In this document: positions 36,350 to 46,996 of the stretch, in pieces
How positions within the stretch are numbered: the stretch's first letter is position 1
Layout of the letters: each line of letters begins with the position of its first letter
NCBI GenBank assembly: GCA_026125665.1
Contig: JAHCKS010000025.1
Coordinates: forward strand, 1 to 58,119
Direction of reading: 5' to 3'
Source of the DNA: Rubrivivax sp.
GTDB taxonomy: Bacteria; Pseudomonadota; Gammaproteobacteria; Burkholderiales; Burkholderiaceae_C
DNA: 58,119 nt
Position numbers and translations under genes: made by a program
Notes under the pieces: generated by a model
Databases searched by the model: none
What the model was told of the DNA's origin: nothing
Seen by the model: only the letters and a program-made list of their open reading frames with translations

Positions 36350-38083
36350 ATGAGCACCGTCGTCCTCGCCCGCAAGTACCGGCCGCGAACCTTCGCGCAG
36401 ATGGTCGGGCAGGAGCACGTGGTGACGGCGCTCACGCATGCGCTGCAGCAGAACCGGCTGCACCACGCCTATCTGTTCACCGGCACGCGCGGCATCGGCA
36501 AGACGACCGTCTCGCGCATCCTCGCCAAGAGCCTGAACTGCACCGGGCCCGACGGCAGCGGCGGCATCACCGCCACGCCGTGCGGCCAGTGCCAGGCCTG
36601 CCGTGAGATCGACGCCGACCGCTACATCGACTACATCGAGCTCGACGCGGCGAGCAACCGCAGCATCGACGAGATCCGCGACCTCATCGAGCGCGCCGCC
36701 TACAAGCCCGGCATCGGCCGCTTCAAGGTCTTCATGATCGACGAGGCGCACCAGCTGACGAAGGACGCGTTCAACGCGCTTCTGAAGACGCTCGAGGAGC
36801 CGCCCGAGTACCTCAAGTTCGTGCTGGCGACGACCGACCCGGAGAAGATGCTGCCGACGGTGCTGTCGCGCTGCCTGCAGTTCAACCTGCGGCCGATGGC
36901 GCCCGACACCGTGCGTGAGCACTTGGCGCAGGTGCTGGCGGCCGAAGGCGTGCCGCACGACGAGGGTTCGTTGCGCCTGCTCGGCCGCGCGGCGCGCGGT
37001 TCGATGCGCGACGGCCTGTCGCTCGCCGACCAGGCCATCGCCTACGGCGGCGGGCGGCTCGACGAGGCGGTGGTGCGCACGATGCTCGGCAGCGTCGAGC
37101 GCGGCCGGGCGCGCGAGATCGTCGCGGCGCTGGCTTCGCGTGACGGCGCCGGCGTGCTGGCGCTCGTCGACGGGCTGCGCCAGCGGGGGCAGTCCGCCGC
37201 CGGTACGCTCGAGGAACTGGCGCTGCTGCTGCAGCAGGCGGCCGTCGAGCAGGTGGCACCGGGCACGCTGGAGGCCGGGGACCTCGACGCGGACGACGCG
37301 CGGGCGGTCGCGCCGCTGCTGGCACCCGACGAGGTGCAGCTGCTCTACGGCATGGCGCTGCACGGCCGCGAGGAGCTGGCGCTGATGCCCGACGAACACG
37401 CGGCGCTGGCGATGGTGCTGCTGCGGTTCCTGGCATTCCCGAGCGAGAGCCGTGCCGCCGAGGCCGCGCCGGCGCGGGAGGCACGCAGCGCGCCATTGCG
37501 CTCGCCGTCGCTGCCGGCCCGCAGCGTGGCCGCGACGCCCGCGCCGGCGGCCGGGCGGGCTTCGGCCGGTGCTGGCGGGGTCGCGCGCGTTGCGCCAACC
37601 GAGCCTGCACGACAGCAGGGGGCCAGCGACGCGCCCGTCGGGCAGGCCACGCTGGATGTTCCCGCCGGCCCGGCCGTGCCGCGCGCGCTCGGCGACCGGT
37701 GGTGCGCGCTCGTCACTTCCCTGGTCGAGCGCGGCAGCATCACGGCGCTGGCGCGCGAGTTGGCCTGGTCGTCGGCGCTGGTCGCCATCGACGAGGCGCG
37801 CACGCCACCGGTGTGGCAGCTCGTCGTCGAGCGCGAAGCGCTGCGCCAGAAGGCGCTGGCCGACAAGCTCGCCTCGGCGATGGCCGCGCTCGTCGGTGGC
37901 GAGATCCGGCTCGAACTGACGGCCGGCACGCCCGAAGACTCGCCCGCGCGCCGCGACGCCGCCGAACGCGCGCGCCGTCAGGCCGAGGCCGAGGCGACGA
38001 TCCACGCCGACCCGGCCGTGCGCGAGCTGCTCGCCACGTTCAAGGGCGCACGCATCGTGCCCGGCTCGATCAAGCCCGCCTGA
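36350..38083 (+). CDS. dnaX: DNA polymerase III subunits tau/gamma
   Basis: The clamp-loader ATPase of the replicative polymerase. The 577-residue protein starts [20 protein letters not shown] and has Walker [10 protein letters not shown] (residues about 44-52), a zinc module [10 protein letters not shown] preceded by Cys, the FMIDEAHQL Walker B and the arginine-finger SRC motif VLSRCLQF. A Pro/Ala-rich linker (about 365-445) leads to the C-terminal tau domain. I saw no A-rich slippery heptamer for a gamma frameshift. ybaB and recR follow, the usual recombination/replication trio. Confidence 0.97.
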   Translation: MSTVVLARKYRPRTFAQMVGQEHVVTALTHALQQNRLHHAYLFTGTRGIGKTTVSRILAKSLNCTGPDGSGGITATPCGQCQACREIDADRYIDYIELDAASNRSIDEIRDLIERAAYKPGIGRFKVFMIDEAHQLTKDAFNALLKTLEEPPEYLKFVLATTDPEKMLPTVLSRCLQFNLRPMAPDTVREHLAQVLAAEGVPHDEGSLRLLGRAARGSMRDGLSLADQAIAYGGGRLDEAVVRTMLGSVERGRAREIVAALASRDGAGVLALVDGLRQRGQSAAGTLEELALLLQQAAVEQVAPGTLEAGDLDADDARAVAPLLAPDEVQLLYGMALHGREELALMPDEHAALAMVLLRFLAFPSESRAAEAAPAREARSAPLRSPSLPARSVAATPAPAAGRASAGAGGVARVAPTEPARQQGASDAPVGQATLDVPAGPAVPRALGDRWCALVTSLVERGSITALARELAWSSALVAIDEARTPPVWQLVVEREALRQKALADKLASAMAALVGGEIRLELTAGTPEDSPARRDAAERARRQAEAEATIHADPAVRELLATFKGARIVPGSIKPA

Positions 38084-38148
38084 GGCGCGCGAGGCCGGCC
38101 GCTGCGCCTTCCGGTCACCCCTTCCTTCCCCCACCCGAGGACACCACC

Positions 38149-38475
38149 ATGATGAAAGGCCAGCTGGCCGGCCTGATGAAGCAGGCGCAGGCGATGCAGG
38201 AGAACATGAAGCGCGCGCAGGAGGAGCTTGCCAACACCGAGGTGGAAGGCAGCTCGGGTGCGGGCCTCGTGAAGGTGACGATGACCTGCCGCCACGACGT
38301 GAAGCGCGTGGCCATCGATCCGAGCCTGCTGGCCGACGACAAGGACATGCTCGAGGACCTCGTCGCCGCGGCCTTCAACGACGCCGTGCGCCGGGCAGAG
38401 ACGGTGAGCACCGAGCGCATGGGCAAGCTCACGGCCGGGCTGCCGCTGCCGCCGGGCATGAAGTTCCCGTTCTGA
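38149..38475 (+). CDS. ybaB: Nucleoid-associated protein YbaB/EbfC
   Basis: A 108-residue dimeric DNA-binding protein with the typical start [19 protein letters not shown] and end [18 protein letters not shown]. The ATG pair at 38149/38152 follows GAGG. It lies 65 nt after dnaX and 43 nt before recR. Confidence 0.95.
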   Translation: MMKGQLAGLMKQAQAMQENMKRAQEELANTEVEGSSGAGLVKVTMTCRHDVKRVAIDPSLLADDKDMLEDLVAAAFNDAVRRAETVSTERMGKLTAGLPLPPGMKFPF

Positions 38476-38518
38476 GCGGCCGCGGCACATCGGCTGCCGG
38501 GCGAGGCAGGAGCGCGTG

Positions 38519-39130
38519 ATGACCACGGGTGGCCCGCCGCCGGCGTCGCGGGATGCGCTCGAAGCGCTGGTCGAGGCGCTGCGACGGCTGCCCGGCGTCG
38601 GCGTGAAGTCGGCGCAGCGCATGGCCTACCACCTGCTGCAGCACGACCGGCCCGGCGCCGAGGCGCTGGCCGCGGCGCTGGTGCACGCCGTGCGCGCCGT
38701 GCGCCACTGCGCGCGCTGCCACACCTTCACCGAAGGCGAGCTGTGCCGCACCTGCGCCGACCCGAAGCGCGACGCGAAGCTGCTGGCCGTGGTGGAGACG
38801 CCCGCCGACCAGGCCGCGCTCGAGCGCAGCGGCGGCTACCGCGGCCTGTACTTCGTGCTGATGGGCCGCCTGTCGCCGCTGGACGGCGTGGGCACGCGCG
38901 AGATCGGCATCGAGCCGCTGCTCGCGCGCGCCGGCGACGGCACGGTCGAGGAGGTGGTGCTGGCCACCGGCTTCACCGCCGAGGGCGAGCTGACGGCGCA
39001 GGCGATCGCCGCGGCCTTGAAGGCCCGCGGCCTGAAGGTGACGCGCCTGGCGCGCGGCGTGCCGGTGGGCAGCGACCTCGAGTACGTGGACCTGAGCACG
39101 ATCGCCTACGCGCTGCACGACCGGCGCTGA
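38519..39130 (+). CDS. recR: Recombination protein RecR
   Basis: A 203-residue RecFOR pathway protein that helps load RecA at gaps. It has the helix-hairpin-helix [20 protein letters not shown], the four-cysteine zinc finger ([19 protein letters not shown]), and the Toprim domain ([38 protein letters not shown]). The ATG at 38519 is used; a GTG just before it at 38516 is possible. Confidence 0.96.
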   Translation: MTTGGPPPASRDALEALVEALRRLPGVGVKSAQRMAYHLLQHDRPGAEALAAALVHAVRAVRHCARCHTFTEGELCRTCADPKRDAKLLAVVETPADQAALERSGGYRGLYFVLMGRLSPLDGVGTREIGIEPLLARAGDGTVEEVVLATGFTAEGELTAQAIAAALKARGLKVTRLARGVPVGSDLEYVDLSTIAYALHDRR

Positions 39131-39145
39131 GGCCGCAGGCAGTCC

Positions 39146-39958
39146 TCAATCCGCCACCGCGGCCCGGTAGGCATGCCACGACGCATGCCCGATCACCGGC
39201 CCCACCACCAGCAGGCCGGCGAACCACGGCAGCATCGCCAGCGTCACCGTCACGGCGATGACCGCGCCCCACCACAGCATCACGCCGGTCTGCGTGAAGA
39301 CGAGGCGCAGGCTCGTCAGCCCGGCCGTCACGGCATCGGTCTGGCGGTGCAGGATCATCGGGATCGACACCACGCTCACCGCGTAGATGAGGCCGGCGAA
39401 CACCGCGCCCACCGCGGCCCAGGCGACGATGAAGGCCAGGTTCTGCGGGTCGAGCAGCGCCAGCAGCGAGCCCTTGAAGTCGGGCATGCCGTCGAAGGTG
39501 ACGGCGAAGACGACGAGCGTCGCGCGCCCCCACAGCATCTCCAGCACCAGCAGCACGAAGCCGAAGATGCCCAGCTGCGCCGTGCGCGTGTCCCAGGCCA
39601 GCAGCGAGTCGCCGAAGTCCGGCCGCTCGCCCGCCTCCAGCCGCTGGCTGGTGCGATACAGGCCCAGGCACAGGAACGGCCCCATCAGCAGGAAGCCGGC
39701 CGACAACGCCAGCGTGTACGCGGGCGCATGTTCGAACACCTTCAGCAGCGCCCAGCCCATGACCATGAAGCAGGCGCCGTAGAACAGGCCGATCCACGGC
39801 GCGCGGCGGAAGTCGCCCCAGCCGCGCGCCAGCCAGCGCAGCGGATCGGCGAAGCCGAGCGGGCGCAGCACGATCGGCGCAGGGGCCGGGGCCGCCGGCG
39901 GCGCGGCGCTCTCGCTGCGCGGCGGCGTCGAAGGAGGCGGCGCGGCATCGGCGGTCAT
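39146..39958 (-). CDS. DUF2189 membrane protein
   Basis: A 270-residue protein with a Pro/Ala-rich N-terminus (residues 1-35) and about six hydrophobic helices. Blocks such as DPLRWLARGWGDFRRAPWIGLFYGACF and GPFLCLGLYRTSQRLEAGERPDFGDSL match the DUF2189 family of integral membrane proteins with no known function. It converges closely on recR (15 nt). Confidence 0.85.
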   Translation of the reverse strand: MTADAAPPPSTPPRSESAAPPAAPAPAPIVLRPLGFADPLRWLARGWGDFRRAPWIGLFYGACFMVMGWALLKVFEHAPAYTLALSAGFLLMGPFLCLGLYRTSQRLEAGERPDFGDSLLAWDTRTAQLGIFGFVLLVLEMLWGRATLVVFAVTFDGMPDFKGSLLALLDPQNLAFIVAWAAVGAVFAGLIYAVSVVSIPMILHRQTDAVTAGLTSLRLVFTQTGVMLWWGAVIAVTVTLAMLPWFAGLLVVGPVIGHASWHAYRAAVAD

Positions 39959-40100
39959 GGGGGCGAGCCTAGGCAGCACCGGTCGCCGCGTCCAGTGGGT
40001 GCTGCCCGGAGGCCCGCGCACCGCGGCCGCGCTGCGGCAGCGCTTGTGGTGCAATGGCTGAACCGTCGCCCGCTGCCTGTCGACGCACTGCCCACCGCCG

Positions 40101-41297
40101 ATGACCCGCGCACTCGCCCTGCTGCTGAACGTGGCCCACGCGCTGGACCACCTGTTCCTGCTGATCTTTGCCACCGCCGTGGCGGCCATCGCCGCCGAGT
40201 TCGGCTTCGCGCGCTGGGAGGACCTGATGCCCTTCGGCGTCGGCGCCTTCGTCATGTTCGGCCTCGCCTCGCTGCCGGCCGGGCGCCTGGGCGACACCTG
40301 GGGCCGCCGGCGCATGATGCTCGTCTTCTTCTTCGGCATCGGCCTCGCCTCGCTGCTCGTGGCGCTGACGCGCAACGCCTGGCAGATGGCGGCGGCGCTG
40401 ACGCTGCTGGGCGTGTTCTCCGCCATCTACCACCCGGTGGGCATCCCGATGCTCGTGCAGCGCGCGAAGAACCCGGGCGCGACGATCGGCGTCAACGGCC
40501 TCGCCGGCAACCTCGGCATCGCCGGCGCGGCCATCGTCACCGGCTTCCTCGTCAAGTGGATCGACTGGCGCGCCGCGTTCGTCGTGCCGGGGCTGGTGTC
40601 GATCGCCTGCGGCTTCGTCTTCATGCGCATCGCGCCGCACGAGAGCGAGCCACCGGCAGCGCGGCCGCGCAAGGCCGGCACCGGGCTGCCGGCGGCGCTG
40701 CTGGCGCGCGTGTTCGCGGTGATGACGGCCGCCGCCGCCTCGGGCGGGCTGCTGTTCAACATGACGACCAACGGCAACGCGCAGCTGCTGGCCGAACGCA
40801 TGCGTGGCGTGGTCGAGGACCCGGCGACGCTCGGCATGCTGCTGGCGGCCGTCTACGCCACGGCGTCGTTCGCGCAAGTGGTGGTGGGCCGCCTCATCGA
40901 CCGCATGTCGCTCAAGCGCCTGTACCTGACGGTGGTGCTGTCGCAGGTGCCGCTGCTGCTGCTGGCGGCGCAGGCGCAGGGCTGGTGGCTGTACGTGGCC
41001 CTGATCGGCGTGATGGTGCTCGTCTTCGGCGCCATCCCGTTCACCGACGCGATGATCGTGCGCTACGTCGACGACCGCATGCGCTCGCGCGTGGCCGGCA
41101 TGCGGCTGACGGTGTCGATCGGCATCAGCTCGCTGGCGGTGTGGCTGCTCGGGCCGCTGGTCAAGGCGGCGGGCTTCTCGACGATGCTGTTCGTGCTGGC
41201 CGGCGTGGCGCTCCTGACGAGCGCCATCGTGTCGTGGCTGCCGGGCGAGGCCACGGTCGCCCGGGCGCAGGCGGCGCCGGCCGGGGCGGCGGACTGA
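40101..41297 (+). CDS. Major facilitator superfamily transporter
   Basis: A 398-residue protein with about 12 membrane helices. It carries the MFS loop 2-3 motif GRLGDTWGRRRMM and a second-half equivalent GRLIDRMSLKRLYL. The segment ALDHLFLLIFATAVAAIAAEFGF in helix 1 resembles the fosmidomycin-resistance/FsR subgroup. Substrate and direction are unknown. It diverges from the DUF2189 gene and converges on lspA. Confidence 0.87.
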   Translation: MTRALALLLNVAHALDHLFLLIFATAVAAIAAEFGFARWEDLMPFGVGAFVMFGLASLPAGRLGDTWGRRRMMLVFFFGIGLASLLVALTRNAWQMAAALTLLGVFSAIYHPVGIPMLVQRAKNPGATIGVNGLAGNLGIAGAAIVTGFLVKWIDWRAAFVVPGLVSIACGFVFMRIAPHESEPPAARPRKAGTGLPAALLARVFAVMTAAAASGGLLFNMTTNGNAQLLAERMRGVVEDPATLGMLLAAVYATASFAQVVVGRLIDRMSLKRLYLTVVLSQVPLLLLAAQAQGWWLYVALIGVMVLVFGAIPFTDAMIVRYVDDRMRSRVAGMRLTVSIGISSLAVWLLGPLVKAAGFSTMLFVLAGVALLTSAIVSWLPGEATVARAQAAPAGAAD

Positions 41298-41345
41298 CGC
41301 CTCACCCGCGGAGGCCATGGCCGCCTGGCCCCGCCGCGTGGCCTT

Positions 41346-41879
41346 TCAGCCCGGCGCTCGCCGCACGCGCACCAGCTCGTCGGCGATGAGGCAGACGGCG
41401 CCCAGCGTGATGGCGCTGTCGGCGAGGTTGAAGCTCGGGAAGTAACCCCCGGCGAAGATCGGCTCGAGGAAGCCGAAGCGGAACTGCAGGAAGTCGACGA
41501 CGTAGCCGTGCAGCAGGCGGTCGAGCACGTTGCCGAGCGCACCGCCCATGATCATCGTCACCGCGAAGCAGAAGAGCTTCTGTTGCGGGTGGGCGCGGAT
41601 CATCCACACGATGAAGCCCGAGACGACGAGGCCGAGCACGACGAAGAACCAGCGCTGCCAGCCCGACGCCTCGGCCAGGAAGTTGAACGCCGCGCCGGTG
41701 TTGTGCACGCGCACGAGGTTGAAGAACGACGTGACGGGGCTCACCTCGCCGTAGCGGAAGTGCTGCAGCACGAGCTGCTTGGTCACCTGGTCGGCGGCGA
41801 TGACGAGCACCGCCAGGCCGAGCCAGAAGCCGAGCCCCGGCCCGCTGCCGCGGCCGCGGAACAACGCCACCTCGGCCAT
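41346..41879 (-). CDS. lspA: Lipoprotein signal peptidase LspA
   Basis: The inner-membrane aspartyl peptidase that removes signal peptides from diacylated lipoproteins. 177 residues, four helices, catalytic aspartates in GNVLDRL and [11 protein letters not shown], and the [10 protein letters not shown] block. Its start overlaps the ileS stop by one base (TGATG on the minus strand), which indicates coupling. Confidence 0.96.
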   Translation of the reverse strand: MAEVALFRGRGSGPGLGFWLGLAVLVIAADQVTKQLVLQHFRYGEVSPVTSFFNLVRVHNTGAAFNFLAEASGWQRWFFVVLGLVVSGFIVWMIRAHPQQKLFCFAVTMIMGGALGNVLDRLLHGYVVDFLQFRFGFLEPIFAGGYFPSFNLADSAITLGAVCLIADELVRVRRAPG

Positions 41880-44746
41880 CAGGCGAAACGGCGCGTCTCG
41901 CCGGCGCCGAAGAGGTTGCTCGTGCAGCGGCCGCACAGGCCCGGATGCGCCGGGTCGTGCCCGACGTCGGCGCGCCAGTGCCAGCAGCGCTCGCACTTGC
42001 GGTCGGGGCTGGGCTGCACCTCCACCTTCGCCTCGGCGCCCTCGCGGGACGCGGCCTTCGACGTGATGAAGACGAACTTCAGGTCGTCGCCGAGGCTCGC
42101 GAGCAGCGCGTGGTCGGCGGCCGGCAGCGTCACGGTGACGTTGGCCTGCAGCGACGAACCCACGGCACCCGCGGCGCGCAGCGCCTCGATCTCCTTGTTG
42201 ACGGTGGCACGCAGCTCGCGGATGCGCGCCCAGCGCGCGAGCAGCGGCGGGCCGCCGTCGGCGAGGTCGGGGAAGGTCCAGAACGTCTCGCGGAAGATCG
42301 ACTCGCCGCGCGCCTCGGCCGGCCCGAACACCTGCCAGGCCTCCTCGGCCGTGAAGCTGAGGAAGGGCGCCATCCAGCGCAGCATCGCGTGGGTGACGTG
42401 CCACAGCGCCGTCTGGGCCGAGCGGCGAGCCAGGGAGTCCGCCGCCGTCGTGTAGAGGCGATCCTTCAGCACGTCGAGGTAGAACGCGCCCAGGTCCTCG
42501 GCGCAGAAGACCTGCAGCTTCGCCACCACGGGGTGGAACTCGTACACGTCGTAGTGCCTCAGGATCTCGGCCTGCAGGTCGGCGGTGCGCGCCAGCGCCC
42601 AGCGGTCGATCTCGAGCAGCTGTGCGGCCGGCACGCCGTTCGCGTCGGCGTCGAAGTCCGAGGTGTTGGCGAGCAGGAAGCGCAGCGTGTTGCGGATGCG
42701 CCGGTAGCTGTCGACGACGCGCGCCAGCACCTTGTCGTCGACGCTGAGGTCGCCCGAGTAATCGGTCGCTGCGGTCCACAGGCGGATGATCTCGGCACCG
42801 CTTTGCCTGGCCACCTCGCGCATCTCGACGAAGTTGCCGAGGCTCTTGCTCATCTTGCGGCCCTGGCTGTCGACGGTGAAGCCATGCGTGAGCAGCGCGC
42901 GGTAGGGCGCACGGCCTTCGAGCGCGCAACCGATGAGCAGCGAGCTGTGGAACCAGCCGCGGTGCTGGTCGTGGCCCTCGAGATAGAGGTCCGCCTCGGG
43001 CCCGGTGGTGTGGTAGCCGGGGTCGCCCGGCGGGCCCCTGTGCGAGCCGCGGAGCACATGGTTGAAGGTCGAGCCGGAGTCGAACCAGACGTCGAGGATG
43101 TCGTTGCTCTTGGCGTAGGCGTCGGCTTCGTCGCCGAGCCACTCGCGCGCATCGAACTGGCTCCAGGCCTCGACGCCGCCTTTCTCGACCAGCGCCGCGG
43201 CACGCTCCATGAATTCGAGTGTCTTCGGATGCGGCTCGCCGCTCACCTTGTGCAGGAAGAGCGGCAGCGGCACGCCCCAGTTGCGCTGGCGGCTGATGCA
43301 CCAGTCGGGGCGGTTGGCGATCATGTCGCGCAGGCGGGCGCGGCCGTTCTCGGGGTAGAAGGCAGTCTGCTCGATCGCTTCGAGCGCCATCTGGCGCAGC
43401 GTCTTCGGCGCCTTGTCGACGGTGAAGACACCTTCACCTTCGTCCATGCGCACGAACCATTGCGCCGCGGCGCGGTAGATCACCGGCGTCTTGTGCCGCC
43501 AGCAGTGCGGGTAGCTGTGCACCAGCGGCCCGCTGGCGAGCAGGCGATCGCTCTGCGCAAGCACTTCGACGATGCGGTCGTTGGCCTTCCAGATGTCGAG
43601 CCCGCCAAAGAGCGGCAGCGCGGCGTCGTAGCGGCCGTCGCCCTGCACCGGGTTGAGGATGTCGTCGTGCCTGAGCCCGTGCGCGATGCACGAGTTGAAG
43701 TCGTCCACGCCATAGGCGGGCGAGCTGTGCACGATGCCGGTGCCCTCCTCCGCGGTGGCGTAGTCGGCGAGGTAGACGGGCGACGTGCGCGCATAGCCGG
43801 CGTCGGCCTTGGCCAGCGGGTGCTCGAACGGCAGGCCGGCCAGCTTCTCGCCGCGCGTCGTCGCGATCGCATGGCCTTCGAGACTCCAGCGAGCGAGGCA
43901 CTTCTCGACCAGCGCCGCGGCGACGAGCATCACGCCGCGCTTCGTCTGCACCAGCGCGTAGTCGAGCGCCGGGTTGAGGTTGAGCGCCTGGTTCGCCGGC
44001 AGCGTCCACGGCGTCGTGGTCCAGATCACCGCGAAGGCCGGGCCGGGCAGGGCGGGAAGGCCGAACGCCTTCGCCAGCGCTGCCGTGTCGGCTGCGGGAA
44101 AGGCGACGTCGACCGCGGTGCTCTTCTTGTCCGCGTACTCGATCTCGAACTCGGCCAGCGAGCTGCCGCAGTCGAAGCACCAGTACACCGGCTTGCTGCC
44201 GCGGTAGACGAAGCCGCGCTCGAACAGGCGCTTGAGCACGCGGATCTCGCCGGCCTCGTTGGCGAAGTTCATCGTCAGGTAGCGGTGCTCCCAGTCGCCG
44301 AGCACGCCCAGGCGCTGGAAGTCGGCCATCTGCTGGCCGATCTGCTCGGTGGCATAGGCGCGCGAGAGCGCCTGCACCTTGTCGCGCGGCAGGCCGCGAC
44401 CATGCTGCTTCTCGATCTGGTTCTCGATCGGCAGGCCGTGACAGTCCCAGCCCGGGATGTAGCGTGCATCGAAGCCGGCCAGCTGCCGGCTCTTGACGAT
44501 CATGTCCTTGAGGATCTTGTTGCTGGCGTGGCCGATGTGCAGCGTGCCGTTGGCGTAGGGCGGGCCGTCGTGCAGCACGAAGAGCGGCGCGCCACGGCGC
44601 GCGGCGCGCAGCCGCTGGTAGACGCCCTGCTCGTTCCACTGCCTGATCCAGCCGGGCTCGCGCTTGCCGAGGTCGCCACGCATCGGGAACGGCGTGTCGG
44701 GCAGGTTCAGCGTCGTCTTGGGGTCGGTGGCCGTGGCAGTGCTCAT
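41879..44746 (-). CDS. ileS: Isoleucyl-tRNA synthetase
   Basis: The 955-residue class I synthetase charging tRNA-Ile. It has the HIGH motif in [16 protein letters not shown], the editing domain ([16 protein letters not shown]), the KMSKS loop RKMSKSLGN and a C-terminal zinc finger [24 protein letters not shown]-type segment. Full family length. ribF, normally directly upstream, is 2.2 kb away, separated by two opposite-strand MipA genes. Confidence 0.97.
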   Translation of the reverse strand: MSTATATDPKTTLNLPDTPFPMRGDLGKREPGWIRQWNEQGVYQRLRAARRGAPLFVLHDGPPYANGTLHIGHASNKILKDMIVKSRQLAGFDARYIPGWDCHGLPIENQIEKQHGRGLPRDKVQALSRAYATEQIGQQMADFQRLGVLGDWEHRYLTMNFANEAGEIRVLKRLFERGFVYRGSKPVYWCFDCGSSLAEFEIEYADKKSTAVDVAFPAADTAALAKAFGLPALPGPAFAVIWTTTPWTLPANQALNLNPALDYALVQTKRGVMLVAAALVEKCLARWSLEGHAIATTRGEKLAGLPFEHPLAKADAGYARTSPVYLADYATAEEGTGIVHSSPAYGVDDFNSCIAHGLRHDDILNPVQGDGRYDAALPLFGGLDIWKANDRIVEVLAQSDRLLASGPLVHSYPHCWRHKTPVIYRAAAQWFVRMDEGEGVFTVDKAPKTLRQMALEAIEQTAFYPENGRARLRDMIANRPDWCISRQRNWGVPLPLFLHKVSGEPHPKTLEFMERAAALVEKGGVEAWSQFDAREWLGDEADAYAKSNDILDVWFDSGSTFNHVLRGSHRGPPGDPGYHTTGPEADLYLEGHDQHRGWFHSSLLIGCALEGRAPYRALLTHGFTVDSQGRKMSKSLGNFVEMREVARQSGAEIIRLWTAATDYSGDLSVDDKVLARVVDSYRRIRNTLRFLLANTSDFDADANGVPAAQLLEIDRWALARTADLQAEILRHYDVYEFHPVVAKLQVFCAEDLGAFYLDVLKDRLYTTAADSLARRSAQTALWHVTHAMLRWMAPFLSFTAEEAWQVFGPAEARGESIFRETFWTFPDLADGGPPLLARWARIRELRATVNKEIEALRAAGAVGSSLQANVTVTLPAADHALLASLGDDLKFVFITSKAASREGAEAKVEVQPSPDRKCERCWHWRADVGHDPAHPGLCGRCTSNLFGAGETRRFA

Positions 44747-45011
44747 CGGGTCGGCGCGCTCGCTGCGGGCGCGTCTCGTTGGGGGTCACTCGGAGGCGCC
44801 GTGCCGCGCGGGCAACGGGCGGCAGGCGGTGCGTGAGGAGGCACCCGGCGCGGCCAGGGCAGGGCGGCCGGTGCGCGGGCCGCCGTCAGCGGCCCGGGCG
44901 AATAATTCGGTCGCGCGTCGCCTGCCGGCGCGTGGTGGCGTGCCAGCGCTGGCGCATCGGGATCGGACGACGGCGTTGCATGGGGAGCGATTCTATCGAG
45001 GCACTTCGAGC

Positions 45012-45890
45012 ATGCGAGCAAGCTGGGCGGCGGCGGGATGGATGGCGGTCCTGGTCGGCCTGCCCGGGGCCGCGCCCGCCGCGGAGACCGCCCCGGCGCC
45101 GGCGCCCGTCGCCGAGCCGGGCAAGGAAGCCGGCGAGGACGACGAGCCGTCGCGCGCGCCCGGGCGCGCCTGGGATGCCGCGATCGGCTTCATCGCCAGC
45201 TACGCGCCGGAATACGCCGGCGCGAGCCGCAGGACGCTCGGCATCAAGCCGGGCGGCTGGGTGCGCTTCGGGCGCGTGAGCATCGCCACGCGCAGCTCGT
45301 TCGTCGTGCGCACGGGCGAGGCCGTCACGGGCGGCGGCGTGCGCGTCGATCTGTCGCGCGGCGGCAAGCTGCGCATGGGCCTCGGCCTGCGGCAGGACAG
45401 CGGCCGGCAGGAGTCCGACAGCCCCGACCTGCGCGGCCTGGGCGACGTGCGCCGCACGGTGCGGCTGCGGCTGGCGGCCTCGTACCCGCTCGAGGCAGGG
45501 TGGCGCCTCGGCGCCGCCCTCACCGCCGACCTGCTCGGCCGCGGTGGCGGCGAGCTGGCGGACTTCCGTCTCAGCCGCGGCTTCGTGCTCGCGCCGCGCG
45601 TGTCGGGCAGTGTCGATGCCACGCTCACCTTCGGCAGCCGCCGCTACATGCAGGCCTGGTACGGCATCGACGAGGCGCAGGCGGCGCGCAGCGGCTACCC
45701 CACCTACTTCCCGTCGGCGGGGCTGCGGGACGTCACGCTCGGCGCCGGGCTGCGCCACGAGACCCCGGTGGACTGGGTGCTGTTCGCCGGCGTCAGCGCC
45801 ACGCGCCTGGTCGGGCCGGCGGCGGCGAGCCCGCTCACGCGCGAGCGCAACAGCTGGGCGCTCTCCGCGGGCATCGGTTACCGCTTCTAG
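45012..45890 (+). CDS. MipA/OmpV family outer-membrane protein, copy 1
   Basis: A 292-residue protein with a signal peptide (AAAGWMAVLVGLPGAAPAAE), an acidic linker, then beta-barrel-like sequence ending in the C-terminal aromatic signature GIGYRF. MipA/OmpV blocks: AIGFIASYAPEYAGASRR, FGRVSIATRSSFVV, RQDSGRQESDSPDLRGLGD, YYGID-like WYGIDEAQAARSGYPTYFPSAGLRDV. Such barrels act as outer-membrane channels or murein-synthesis scaffold partners; specific role is unknown. It diverges from ileS and is a paralogue of the gene at 46154. Confidence 0.9.
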   Translation: MRASWAAAGWMAVLVGLPGAAPAAETAPAPAPVAEPGKEAGEDDEPSRAPGRAWDAAIGFIASYAPEYAGASRRTLGIKPGGWVRFGRVSIATRSSFVVRTGEAVTGGGVRVDLSRGGKLRMGLGLRQDSGRQESDSPDLRGLGDVRRTVRLRLAASYPLEAGWRLGAALTADLLGRGGGELADFRLSRGFVLAPRVSGSVDATLTFGSRRYMQAWYGIDEAQAARSGYPTYFPSAGLRDVTLGAGLRHETPVDWVLFAGVSATRLVGPAAASPLTRERNSWALSAGIGYRF

Positions 45891-45959
45891 CACTCTCGCC
45901 GCCGCGTTCAGGGGGCCTTCAGGCCACCCGACGATGCTTCGCGCAGTCCATGCCGGCGA

Positions 45960-46126
45960 CTCAGAAGCTGTGAATGAACCGGCCGCGCCCGAGCGGCACG
46001 CCAAACGGCGCCCGATCTAGGCGCAAAGCGCAGCCATAGCTCGGGCTATGGCGAGCATTTGCAACGACGAGCGGGCGTCGTTTGGCGTGACGAGCGGGCG
46101 TGGAGGGTTCGTTCACAGCTTCTCAG
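45960..46126. repeat. 167-bp near-perfect palindrome between MipA paralogues
   Basis: Arms of 81 bp (45960-46040) and 82 bp (46045-46126) flank a 4-nt centre TCGG. Outer parts read CTCAGAAGCTGTGAATGAAC versus, in reverse complement, CTGAGAAGCTGTGAACGAAC; the middle shares CACGCCAAACG and CGCCCG; the core is CCATAGC/GCTATGG. By eye about 80% of arm positions pair. No ORF of its own. It may be a non-autonomous mobile element (MITE-like), a repeated palindromic family member, or a bidirectional transcription terminator. It ends 28 bp before the second MipA gene. Confidence 0.8.
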
Positions 46127-46153
46127 GCCGCCGGCGCCACAAAGTTCCCTTCG

Positions 46154-46996
46154 ATGACGCCGCCTTGCAGGATGGCGGTCGGCGGTTTCCTGCTCGCGCT
46201 CTCGTGCGCGAGCCTCTCGCCTGCCGCCGCCGACGAAACCGCCCGGGCCACGCCGACCGCCGCGGCCCCGCGCCGCGCCTGGGACGCGGCCATCGGCGGC
46301 GTGCTCACCTACGCGCCCGACTTCGCCGGCTCCGACCGCACGCGCACGCGCCTCAACCCGGGCTTCTACCTTCGCTACGGCCGCCTGAGCATCGCCACGC
46401 GCAGCGGCTTTCGCAGCGCCGGCGACCCCGGCGAGCGCGCCGGGTTGCGGCTCGACCTGTCACCCGGCGAACGGCTGCGCTTCGCCATCGGGCTGCGCTA
46501 CGACGCCGGTCGCCAGGAGTCGAGCAGCGAGGCGCTGCGCGGCATGGGCGACGTGCCGAGCACGGTGCGCGTGCGCCTGATGGGCTCGTACCGCCTGGAC
46601 GACGGGTGGAGCGTGGGCAGCGCCGTCCTGCTCGATGCCCTGGCGCGCGGCGGCGGCTGGCAGGCCGACGTCTCGCTCGGTCGCCAGATGCGCTTCAGCG
46701 CCGACACCAAGTGGGCGGTCGGCGGCGCGCTTGCCTTCGCAGGCGACCGGCACATGCAGACCTACTTCGGCGTCACCGAGGAGCAGGCGGCGCGCACGGT
46801 CTACCCGGCCTACGAGCCGCGCTCGGGCTTGCGCGACCTGTCGGTCTTCGTCAACGCCCGCACCGAGATCGGCGGGGCGTGGCACATGTTCTACGGCGCG
46901 AACGCCTCGCGGCTGCTCGGTCCGGCGGCGGCCAGCCCGCTCACGAAGCAGCCGAACGCGTGGGGGCTCCACGCGGGCCTGGCCCACCGGTTCTGA
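46154..46996 (+). CDS. MipA/OmpV family outer-membrane protein, copy 2
   Basis: A 280-residue paralogue of copy 1 with shared blocks: WDAAIGGVLTYAPDFAGSDR, YGRLSIATRSGF, DAGRQESSSEALRGMGD, YFGVTEEQAARTVYPAYEPRSGLRDL, GPAAASPLTKQPNAWGLHAG, ending in LAHRF. The N-terminus MTPPCRMAVGGFLLALSCAS provides a signal peptide; ATG 46172 is an alternative start. A longer frame to 46100 would run into the palindrome and is not used. Its 3' end overlaps the convergent ribF by 56 bp. Confidence 0.88.
   Translation: MTPPCRMAVGGFLLALSCASLSPAAADETARATPTAAAPRRAWDAAIGGVLTYAPDFAGSDRTRTRLNPGFYLRYGRLSIATRSGFRSAGDPGERAGLRLDLSPGERLRFAIGLRYDAGRQESSSEALRGMGDVPSTVRVRLMGSYRLDDGWSVGSAVLLDALARGGGWQADVSLGRQMRFSADTKWAVGGALAFAGDRHMQTYFGVTEEQAARTVYPAYEPRSGLRDLSVFVNARTEIGGAWHMFYGANASRLLGPAAASPLTKQPNAWGLHAGLAHRF

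Noticed and set aside
36350-38083. Programmed frameshift in dnaX for a gamma subunit
   Set aside because: No A AAA AAG-like slippery heptamer was seen in the expected region.
33638-38134. 1498-codon minus-strand open frame
   Set aside because: Only the last 419 codons (cfa) are real; the rest is antisense to dnaX and to other frames of the PurM-like gene, kept open by high GC.
46100-46153. Earlier ATG for the second MipA gene
   Set aside because: The extra residues are encoded inside the palindrome arm and precede the natural signal peptide.
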